6,091 nt of DNA from Chloroflexia bacterium (GTDB lineage Bacteria > Chloroflexota > Chloroflexia > Thermomicrobiales > UBA6265): positions 1-6,091 of the forward strand of contig JACCYK010000639.1 of assembly GCA_013696525.1 (NCBI GenBank). The letters run 5' to 3'. The notes under the pieces were generated by a model. The model did not search any database. It was not told the origin of the DNA and saw only the letters and a program-made list of their open reading frames with translations. This document shows positions 1 through 5,733 of the stretch, piece after piece. The position numbers and the translations under genes were made by a program. Positions within the stretch are counted from its first letter, which is position 1; every line of letters starts with the position of its first letter.

Positions 1-1485
1 GTGTTGCTCTCGCTCCAGGGCGTGACCAAGCGGTTCGGTGGCGCCACCGCGTTGGACGACGTCGATTTCGAGCTGGCCGCCGGCGAGACGCACGGGCTCA
101 TCGGTGAGAACGGCGCCGGCAAGAGCACGCTGATGAAGATCTTGTCCGGCGTCCACCAACCGGACACCGGCCAGATCAGCATTCGCGGCGAGCTCTGCCA
201 GTTTGCCAGCCCCGGCGACGCCAAAGCGCGCGGCATCGGCATGATCTACCAAGAGCTCAGCCTGATGCCGGCCCTGAGCGTGGCCGAGAACGTCTTCCTC
301 GGCCGCCAGCCGGTGAATCGACTGGGCCTCGTCGATTGGCCGCGGATGAACCGTGAGGCATCGGCGCACTTGCAATCACTTGGCATCGAGCTCGACGTCA
401 CCGAGCGGTTGGGCAACCTCTCGCTGGGCGCCCAGCAGTTGGTTGAGATCGCCCGCACCGCCTTTTCCGGGGCGGACGTGATCGTGCTCGATGAGCCGAC
501 CTCCGCCCTCTCCGGTCCCGAGACGGAGCGGCTGTTCGCCTTGATGGCCGCGCTAAAGGATCAGGGCAAGAGCCTGATCTTCATCTCGCACTTTCTGGAG
601 GACGTGCTAGCGGTCTCGGATCGCGTCACCGTGCTAAAAAACGCGCGCAAGGTCGCGACCCTGCCCTGCCAAGGTTTGACGAAGCACCGCATGATCGAAT
701 TGATGATCGGTCGCGACGCGAGTGCGCTCGCCGATAGCTACGAAGGGTTTACCACGCTGCCCGCCGAATCGGAGGCGCCCGTCGTCCTCGACATCCAACG
801 CTTGACCTCGCCCGGATCATTCGCCGACATCACGTTGTCGGTGCGCCAGGGCGAGATCGTCGGTATGTTCGGCTTTCTTGGCGCCGGCATGACCGAGCTG
901 GCGCGCGCCCTGTTTGGCCAGGTGCGGCCGCAAAGCGGCGAGCTGCGGCTGAATGGAACCGTGATTCAACCGAGATCTGCCGAGCAGGCGAAAAAACTCG
1001 GCATCGCCTACTTGACGGAGAATCGCCGAGCCACCATCTTTCCCCGCCACGAGATTTACAAGAACATTACCCTCGCCCACCTCGATCATCTCGTGAAGCC
1101 GTTCTTCCGGTCCTCGGCTGAGCTTCCGGTGGCGACGGCGCTGGTGCAGCGAACGGGTGTTCGCCCCGCCAATGCCGAGCTGCTGGCCGGCCACCTCAGC
1201 GGCGGCAACCAGCAGAAGGTCGTCCTCGCCAAGTGGCTGACCGAGCAACCAACCCTGTTGATCCTCAACGAGCCAACCCGCGGCATGGATGTCGGCGCCA
1301 AGCGTGAGGTGCTAGACCTCATCAAGCGGTTGAAAGATGAAGGGGTCGCCATCATGCTGCTGTCAACCGAGCCGGAAACCGTGATCGCCGAGTCGGATCG
1401 AGTGCTCGTCATGGCGAAGGGCCGCATCACCAAGGAATTTGTCGCCGAGCGCGTCAGCAAAGATGCGCTCATGACCCACGCGTAG
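1..1485 (+). CDS. Sugar ABC transporter ATP-binding protein, RbsA/MglA type with two ATPase domains
   Basis: This is the cytoplasmic ATPase that powers a monosaccharide-type (CUT2) ABC importer. The 494 residues match the family's usual ~500 and hold two nucleotide-binding domains in tandem. Domain 1 (about 1-240) has a complete Walker A GENGAGKST (35-43), Q-loop Q84, the family-typical altered signature LSLGAQQ (140-146), Walker B VLDEP (162-166) and switch H197. Domain 2 (about 262-494) has a degenerate Walker A GFLGAGMTE (291-299, Met297 in place of Lys), a good signature LSGGNQQK (399-406), Walker B ILNEPTRG (421-428) and E457 where the switch His would be. A degenerate second site is normal for RbsA proteins, but Asn423 in place of the Walker B Asp is not. 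The GTG at base 1 lies two residues before the expected LLSLQGVTKRF start, so the gene may be complete, although an upstream start cannot be excluded. The permease follows 35 bp later. The substrate cannot be read from the ATPase. Confidence 0.95.
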   Translation: MLLSLQGVTKRFGGATALDDVDFELAAGETHGLIGENGAGKSTLMKILSGVHQPDTGQISIRGELCQFASPGDAKARGIGMIYQELSLMPALSVAENVFLGRQPVNRLGLVDWPRMNREASAHLQSLGIELDVTERLGNLSLGAQQLVEIARTAFSGADVIVLDEPTSALSGPETERLFALMAALKDQGKSLIFISHFLEDVLAVSDRVTVLKNARKVATLPCQGLTKHRMIELMIGRDASALADSYEGFTTLPAESEAPVVLDIQRLTSPGSFADITLSVRQGEIVGMFGFLGAGMTELARALFGQVRPQSGELRLNGTVIQPRSAEQAKKLGIAYLTENRRATIFPRHEIYKNITLAHLDHLVKPFFRSSAELPVATALVQRTGVRPANAELLAGHLSGGNQQKVVLAKWLTEQPTLLILNEPTRGMDVGAKREVLDLIKRLKDEGVAIMLLSTEPETVIAESDRVLVMAKGRITKEFVAERVSKDALMTHA

Positions 1486-1495
1486 GGTCCCGGTT

Positions 1496-1509
1496 CTCGT
1501 TGCTACGAG
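1496..1509 (+). other. Small hairpin just before the permease ribosome binding site
   Basis: CTCGT (1496-1500) and ACGAG (1505-1509) can pair perfectly around a TGCT loop. The hairpin fills the spacer between the ATPase stop (1483-1485) and the permease GGAG (1511-1514). There is no T-run after it, so it does not look like a terminator. It might tune translation or mRNA stability of the permease, or be chance: a 5-bp stem is short. Confidence 0.25.
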
Positions 1510-1510
1510 T

Positions 1511-1514
1511 GGAG
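1511..1514 (+). promoter_or_regulatory. Ribosome binding site that sets the permease start
   Basis: GGAG lies six bases before the ATG at 1521. This favours that ATG over the in-frame TTG at 1500, which has no purine-rich site at a suitable distance and would add seven residues inside the preceding hairpin. Confidence 0.7.
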
Positions 1515-1520
1515 AAGTCG

Positions 1521-2588
1521 ATGGCACAGCAGATACCACAGGGTTTGGAGATGCCCGGCCCGGCAGCGCGGTCCAGGAGCCGGGTCCAGTCCCGCGCCTT
1601 GCTCTGGGCCAGCCGGCGGGCGAGGCTCCTAGCGCCGCTGATGACCCTGATCGTGATGGTGATCTTCTTTTCGCTGGTCACCGACACCTTCTTGCAGATC
1701 TCGAACTTTCAGAACGTGGCTACCCAAATCGCCCCCGTCGCCGTTGCCGCGGCCGGCATCACCTTTGTCCTCTTATGCGCCGAAATCGACCTCAGCATCG
1801 CCGCAGTGGCGACCTTTACCGGGCTCGTCACCGCCGCTATCTGGGTCAACAACCCCTTCGCGATCAGCGATGTGGTGCTCCTCACCATCGTCAGCATCGT
1901 CTTCGCCATCCTGCTCGCCACCATCATGGGAATTATCAACGGCGTATTTGTCGCCTATATCGGCATCCCGTCATTCATGATGACCCTGGCGATGTTGACG
2001 ATCGCGTCGGGATTGGCGATTTGGGTCGGCCAGGGCAAGCCGATCTTCGGCGTCCCGGACTTCATTCGAACCCTTGGTGGGGTCGGGACGCAGGTCCTCG
2101 GCATCCCCGTGATCGGGATCTTCGCCCTGGCGGTCCTGCTTATCTGTGAGGTGATCCTCAGTTACACCAAGTTTGGCCGGTACGTCTTCATGACCGGCGC
2201 CAACCGGGAAGCGGCCGAGATGTCGGGCGTCAACACCCGCCGCGTCATCATGCTCAGCCTGACTATTTGCGCCGTCACCGCCGGTCTGGCGGGGATGCTC
2301 TACATCGGCCGCCTCGGCAGCGCCAACCCGGCCGCCGGCGACAACCTGCTCATCGACGCCATCGCCGCCGTCGTCCTCGGCGGCACCTCGCTCTTCGGCG
2401 GCGAGGGCGGGATCAAGAACACGCTCCTGGGGCTGCTCATTTTCGGCGTGCTGTCAAACGGCCTCAACCTGATCCCCGGTCTTGATTTCAATTTCAAGCT
2501 GGCCCTGCAAGGGATCATCCTTGTCGCCGCCCTCCTGCTGAACGTGATGGCGCTCCGGCTGGAGCGCGTGCAGACGCAAACCGAGTAA
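1521..2588 (+). CDS. Sugar ABC transporter permease, RbsC family
   Basis: This is the inner-membrane permease subunit (BPD_transp_2 family) partnering the upstream double ATPase; such permeases usually act as a homodimer with one binding protein. The 355-residue length is close to the family norm (~320-350). After a basic, hydrophilic N-terminus (1-36) there are about nine or ten hydrophobic segments, roughly at 37-57, 70-87, 93-110, 118-146, 150-169, 193-214, 243-264, 277-292, 299-317 and 326-347. Family marks are EIDLSIA (88-94, normally xIDLSVG), the cytoplasmic coupling stretch FGRYVFMTGANREAAEMSG (218-236), which is the EAA-like loop that contacts the ATPase, IDAIAAVVLGGTSLFGG (278-294), and SNGLNLI (312-318). 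The C-terminus is charged (RLERVQTQTE). The start is the ATG at 1521, chosen for its Shine-Dalgarno site. No binding-protein gene is present downstream; in this transporter class it is often upstream of the ATPase. Substrate specificity cannot be deduced beyond a small sugar or sugar-like compound. Confidence 0.95.
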   Translation: MAQQIPQGLEMPGPAARSRSRVQSRALLWASRRARLLAPLMTLIVMVIFFSLVTDTFLQISNFQNVATQIAPVAVAAAGITFVLLCAEIDLSIAAVATFTGLVTAAIWVNNPFAISDVVLLTIVSIVFAILLATIMGIINGVFVAYIGIPSFMMTLAMLTIASGLAIWVGQGKPIFGVPDFIRTLGGVGTQVLGIPVIGIFALAVLLICEVILSYTKFGRYVFMTGANREAAEMSGVNTRRVIMLSLTICAVTAGLAGMLYIGRLGSANPAAGDNLLIDAIAAVVLGGTSLFGGEGGIKNTLLGLLIFGVLSNGLNLIPGLDFNFKLALQGIILVAALLLNVMALRLERVQTQTE

Positions 2589-2599
2589 GGTAGGCTGGA

Positions 2600-2607
2600 A
2601 ACCGGTT
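2600..2607. promoter_or_regulatory. AACCGGTT palindrome, possible operator
   Basis: A perfect 8-bp palindrome with a central CG lies in the largest spacer inside the gene row, between the permease stop and the hydrolase start. Flanking bases add one more symmetric pair (G2597/C2610). LacI-family sugar regulators typically bind A/T-armed palindromes centred on CG, so this is a candidate operator for an internal promoter. I see no convincing -35/-10 pair beside it, and a single 8-mer can occur by chance. Confidence 0.25.
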
Positions 2608-2626
2608 CACCACTCCGCTTCCGACC

Positions 2627-2632
2627 GAGGAG
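2627..2632 (+). promoter_or_regulatory. Ribosome binding site of the cyclase-family gene
   Basis: GAGGAG is a strong Shine-Dalgarno match. It lies 8 bases before an in-frame TTG (2641) and 11 bases before the adjacent ATG (2644). Spacing slightly favours TTG and codon preference favours ATG; the protein differs by a single residue. Confidence 0.7.
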
Positions 2633-2643
2633 ATTCGCGCTTG

Positions 2644-3519
2644 ATGTCCATCCCCGACCACGCGGTTCGATCACCGGCGCCGGCCGCGCTCGATCAGTTG
2701 CTGGCCGGGCTGGCGGCCTGCGACGTGGTTGATCTCACGGTCACCCTGGCCGAACACCTGCCCGCCGCCTGGCCGACCCACATGCCGTTTCAGCGGAAGG
2801 TCTACAACTGGTTCGCGCCGCGCCGCGAGGGTCAGGTTCAGCCCGTGCATGGCTGGCGCGGGCCGTACCAAACCGCCTGGCTCGTCCTCGACGAGCATTG
2901 CGGCACCCATGTCGACGCGCCGGCCCATTTCATCCCGCCGCCCGGCTCCGGCCTGCCCTTCGCCAACGAGCTCGGAACCCTGACGGGCGAAAAGATTGAT
3001 CCGCGACGCCTGATGGGCCAGGCGGCGGTAATCGACGTCACCGGGCTGACCGGACAGGGTGACGGGGGTGTCAGCCCGGAGATCGGCTCCGAGCACATCA
3101 AGCGCTGGGAAGCGGCCCACGGCGCCCTGACCGCGGGCGAGATCGTGCTGTTTCGCACCGATTGGGATGATCGCTATAAACCAATGCCTGACGGCAGCGG
3201 CTACGTCCTGGATCCGTTTCTGTTGCAACAAGGCCCGGGCTGGCCGACGCCGGGGGTTGCCGCCTTGCAGCTTCTATTGGATCGCGGCGTCACCACGATC
3301 GGGCTGGATGGGGTCAGCGTCGGCTCCTCACACGACGGCCCAACCGCCCACCAGTTCGGCCTCGGCCGTGACATGCTCTTCATCGAGTTGCTGGCCAATT
3401 TGCGCAAGTTGCCGCCACGAGGGGCGTTTTTCATCTGCTTGCCCTTGAAGATCGAAGACTCGTCGGCCGGCCCCGCCCGCGCCATCGCCCTGCTGCCGCG
3501 GCAGAGCGGCGAAGGCTAA
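2644..3519 (+). CDS. Cyclase family protein (kynurenine formamidase / isatin hydrolase-like metal-dependent hydrolase)
   Basis: This is a 291-residue cytoplasmic metalloenzyme of the cyclase fold (PF04199), with no signal peptide. Numbered from the ATG, it shows the opening strand VDLTVTL (29-35), the metal-binding signature HxGTHxDxPxH as H85-C-G-T-H89-V-D91-A-P-A-H95, a late conserved His (H236, in SHDGPTAHQFGL) and the acid E248 in FIELLANL, followed by the typical closing part LPLKIEDSSAGPARAIALL. Characterised relatives cleave amide or cyclic bonds (N-formylkynurenine, isatin) using Zn or Mn. The residues needed for metal and catalysis appear intact. The insert between the first strand and the HxGTH motif (about 36-84, with several Trp and aromatic residues) may shape substrate choice. 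Its position between a sugar permease and a dehydrogenase/kinase pair suggests it opens a lactone or amide of a sugar acid rather than acting in tryptophan breakdown; that is inference. No kynureninase or tryptophan dioxygenase gene is nearby. Confidence 0.92.
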   Translation: MSIPDHAVRSPAPAALDQLLAGLAACDVVDLTVTLAEHLPAAWPTHMPFQRKVYNWFAPRREGQVQPVHGWRGPYQTAWLVLDEHCGTHVDAPAHFIPPPGSGLPFANELGTLTGEKIDPRRLMGQAAVIDVTGLTGQGDGGVSPEIGSEHIKRWEAAHGALTAGEIVLFRTDWDDRYKPMPDGSGYVLDPFLLQQGPGWPTPGVAALQLLLDRGVTTIGLDGVSVGSSHDGPTAHQFGLGRDMLFIELLANLRKLPPRGAFFICLPLKIEDSSAGPARAIALLPRQSGEG

Positions 3520-3522
3520 GGA
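3518..3522 (+). promoter_or_regulatory. Ribosome binding site of the SDR gene, overlapping the upstream stop codon
   Basis: AAGGA begins inside the TAA (3517-3519) that ends the cyclase-family gene and lies ten bases before the ATG at 3533. The overlap suggests that ribosomes ending the first gene are well placed to start the second. Confidence 0.55.
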
Positions 3523-3532
3523 ACATACGCGT

Positions 3533-4312
3533 ATGACAACAACATCTCGGAACGGAAGACTTCAGGGTAAGGTGGCGGTCGTGACCGGCGCCGCGATGGG
3601 CATCGGCCGCGCCACGGCCGAGCGGTTCACCCAAGAAGGCGCAAAGCTCGTCGTCACCGACATCAACGAGGCGGCCCTCACCTCTCTGACCGACTCGCTC
3701 CAGGCGACCGGCGCCGATGCCCTGCCGGTGGTTGGCGATGTCTCGATCGATGCCGACGCCCAGCGGATGATCCAAGCCGCCGTGAACAGCTTTGGCCGGA
3801 TCGATATTCTGATCGCCAATGCCGGCATCATCCCCTTGAGCGATGTGCTGGAATCGACCGGCGACGACTTCGATAAGGTGATGGCGATCGACGGCCGCGG
3901 CATGTTCCTGACCTGCAAGTACGCGATCACGGCAATGCTTGAAACCGGCGGCGGCAGCATCGTCTGCACCTCGTCGATCTCGGGCCTGGCGGGGCAAAAG
4001 CGGCAGGCGGTCTACGGCCCCGCCAAATATGTCGCTTCCGGTATCACCAAGCACCTCGCGATCGAGTGGGCCGATCGCAACATTCGGGTCAATGCCGTGG
4101 CGCCGGGGACGATCTGGACCGATCGCGTCAAACAGGTCTGGGACGAGCCGGGCGGCGAAGCGTACATAGCCGACATCACGCAACGGCACCCGATGGGCCG
4201 GATCGGCGAGCCGTCCGAAGTGGCGGCCGCCATCCTCTTCCTGGCCTCTGACGACGCCTCGTTCATCACCGGCGTCATCCTCCCGGTCGATGGCGGCTAT
4301 CTCGCCCAATGA
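3533..4312 (+). CDS. SDR family NAD(P)-dependent oxidoreductase
   Basis: This is a classical short-chain dehydrogenase/reductase of 259 residues (family usually ~250), a single Rossmann domain in the cytoplasm. The cofactor loop is TGAAMGIG (18-25). Asp43 at the end of the second strand (VVTDIN) points to NAD(H) rather than NADP(H). GDV (68-70), NAG (96-98), the catalytic region TSS with Ser148, and Tyr161-x-x-x-Lys165 (YGPAK) all follow in order, then RVNAVAPGTI (185-194) and the closing PVDGGYLAQ. The tetrad Asn that normally lies in the VNxxG motif of helix 4 is Asp120 here (AIDGRGMF, 118-125), an unusual change. The gene is 13 bp after the hydrolase, and its stop overlaps the next start by 4 bp, so it very probably acts in the same pathway. 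It likely oxidises a secondary alcohol of a sugar acid or related polyol; the exact substrate is unknown. Function as a dehydrogenase is well supported, specificity is not. Confidence 0.95.
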   Translation: MTTTSRNGRLQGKVAVVTGAAMGIGRATAERFTQEGAKLVVTDINEAALTSLTDSLQATGADALPVVGDVSIDADAQRMIQAAVNSFGRIDILIANAGIIPLSDVLESTGDDFDKVMAIDGRGMFLTCKYAITAMLETGGGSIVCTSSISGLAGQKRQAVYGPAKYVASGITKHLAIEWADRNIRVNAVAPGTIWTDRVKQVWDEPGGEAYIADITQRHPMGRIGEPSEVAAAILFLASDDASFITGVILPVDGGYLAQ

Positions 4313-5709
4313 CCGATCCTCTGGCCGGCCTCCCGGCCGAATACCCGGCCGGCCTCACCGGCCGCATCCAGGCGGAGATCGCGCGCTCGAACCGGAAGCT
4401 GATCGCCGTTGACGATGATCCGACCGGGGTGCAAACGGTCTATGACACGCCCGTCCTGGCTCGCTGGACCGTGCCCGATCTCGTCGCCGAGCTGCGGGAT
4501 ACCGGGCCGCTCTGCTTTCTGCTCACCAACTCGCGAAGCCTGCCTGAACCTGAAGCGGTTCGGATCAACCAGGAAATCGCCGCCAACCTGGTTGCCGCAT
4601 CAGCCGAGACCGGTCGCGGCTTCGTGATCGCCAGCCGAAGCGACTCAACCTTGCGCGGTCACTTCCCGGCCGAGACCGACGCGCTCGCGAGCATCCTCGG
4701 CGGCATCGACGGCGTATTGCTGGTCCCCGCCTTCTTCGAGGGCGGCCGGCTCACCGCTGGCGACATCCATTGGGTGCGCGACGGCGATCGCCTCGTCCCG
4801 GCCGCCGAAACCGAATTCGCCCGCGACGCGACTTTTGGCTACTCGCACTCGAATCTCCGGGAATGGGTGGCGGAGAAAACCAGCGGCCGGATCGCGGCCG
4901 GGGCGGTCGGCTCGATCAGTCTCGACGATATTCGCCGCGGCGGTCCTGACCGCGTCGCCGCCATTCTGGCCGACGTCAGCTATGAGCAGCCAATCGTCGT
5001 CAACAGCGTCACCTACCGCGATCTCGACGTCATCGCCCTGGGCACGCTCCAAGCCGAGGCGGCCGGAACCCGCCTGCTCTACCGAACCGGCGCCGGATTC
5101 GTCCGGGTCCGCGCGGGCTTGGCCGAGCGCCCGCTGCTATCACGTCAGGAACTGCTGGGACCGGACGCCAAAACGCCGGCCCCTGGACTGGTCGTCGTTG
5201 GCTCGCATGTGCGCCGATCCAGCGAGCAGTTGGCGGAATTGTTGACGTTGCCCGGCATCGCCCCGGTTGAGCTGGCGGTGCCGGAGTTGCGCGATCCAGC
5301 CTCCCGCGCCGCCGAGATCTCCCGTGCCCAAAAGGAGATTACCGCCGCCCTGGAAACGGCGATGACGCCGGTTCTCTTTACCTCGCGCCGGGTCGAGCTG
5401 GCAAGGGATCCGGCGGCTCAGCTTGACGTCAGCCAATCGATTTCGGCCGCCCTGGTCGAGGTCGTCCAGGGCATCGGCAGCGCGCCGAATTGGGTGGTCG
5501 GCAAAGGCGGCATAACGTCGAGCGATATCGGCACGACCGCGCTCGGCGCCCGCCGGGCGATCGTGCTCGGCCAAATCCAGCCGGGGATCCCGGTCTGGCG
5601 GCTCGGTCCCGAGTCGCGCTATCCCGGCCTGCCGTATGTCGTCTTCCCCGGCAACGTCGGCGGCCCAGAGACGTTGCGCGACGTTATCCGTGCGCTGCGC
5701 GGCCTGTAG
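4309..5709 (+). CDS. Four-carbon acid sugar kinase family protein (former DUF1537)
   Basis: This is an ATP-dependent kinase of the family that includes 3-oxo-tetronate kinase (OtnK), D-threonate kinase (DtnK) and D-erythronate kinase. The 466 residues fall in the usual range and cover both domains. The N-terminal substrate domain (about 30-270) holds DDDPTGVQT (35-43), LLTNSR (71-76) and SRSDSTLRGHFP (109-120). The C-terminal nucleotide domain (about 293-466) holds LVVVGSH (294-300), GKGGITSSD (398-406), GQIQPGIPVW (421-430) and VFPGNVGG (445-452). The ATG overlaps the dehydrogenase stop as ATGA and has no strong Shine-Dalgarno site, so translation is probably coupled. The start also fits the family, whose members begin with a short LPxEYP-like segment before the DDDPTG motif. 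Its presence is the best clue to the operon's substrate: a four-carbon acid (threonate, erythronate) or a related acid sugar converted to one. Which acid is phosphorylated cannot be decided by sequence reading alone. Confidence 0.93.
   Translation: MTDPLAGLPAEYPAGLTGRIQAEIARSNRKLIAVDDDPTGVQTVYDTPVLARWTVPDLVAELRDTGPLCFLLTNSRSLPEPEAVRINQEIAANLVAASAETGRGFVIASRSDSTLRGHFPAETDALASILGGIDGVLLVPAFFEGGRLTAGDIHWVRDGDRLVPAAETEFARDATFGYSHSNLREWVAEKTSGRIAAGAVGSISLDDIRRGGPDRVAAILADVSYEQPIVVNSVTYRDLDVIALGTLQAEAAGTRLLYRTGAGFVRVRAGLAERPLLSRQELLGPDAKTPAPGLVVVGSHVRRSSEQLAELLTLPGIAPVELAVPELRDPASRAAEISRAQKEITAALETAMTPVLFTSRRVELARDPAAQLDVSQSISAALVEVVQGIGSAPNWVVGKGGITSSDIGTTALGARRAIVLGQIQPGIPVWRLGPESRYPGLPYVVFPGNVGGPETLRDVIRALRGL
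4323..4364. repeat. Twice-repeated GGCCGGCCTC...CGGCCG block in the kinase 5' end
   Basis: GGCCGGCCTC-c-CGGCCG (4323-4339) recurs 24 bases on as GGCCGGCCTC-ac-CGGCCG (4347-4364). Each copy contains an 8-bp GGCCGGCC palindrome, so copies can pair with themselves or with each other. The block starts 14 bases into the kinase gene and encodes the LAGLPAEYPAGLTGR region, ahead of the first conserved motif. The protein frame runs through it, and the two copies are read in the same phase because the offset is a multiple of three. Confidence 0.6.
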
Positions 5710-5715
5710 GAGACA

Positions 5716-5733
5716 CGCTCGCGCTATCGAGCG
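5716..5733. terminator. Short hairpin between convergent genes, possible bidirectional terminator
   Basis: CGCTCG (5716-5721) pairs perfectly with CGAGCG (5728-5733) around a six-base loop. It begins seven bases after the kinase stop and covers the last codons and TAG of the convergent fluoride-channel gene, which is where a shared terminator would be expected. There is no T-run on either side, so a classical intrinsic terminator is not shown. Confidence 0.3.

Noticed and set aside
1500..1520. Upstream TTG as the permease start
   Set aside because: It would place the start within a hairpin without a Shine-Dalgarno site, whereas ATG 1521 has GGAG six bases ahead.
2671..3231. 186-residue open frame on the - strand opposite the cyclase-family gene
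   Set aside because: A shadow of a well-supported gene; no start-proximal ribosome site or domain signature.
3431..4309. Long open frame of 292 residues on the - strand opposite the SDR gene
   Set aside because: Its product is rich in Arg, Gly, Asp and His with no recognisable motif, and the opposite strand encodes a clear SDR. Long antisense frames are expected in GC-rich coding DNA.
4785..4794. GGCGATCGCC, containing the cyanobacterial HIP1 octamer GCGATCGC
   Set aside because: I noticed it here only in passing; HIP1 is meaningful as a very frequent repeat, and CG/GATC-rich words are common in this sequence.
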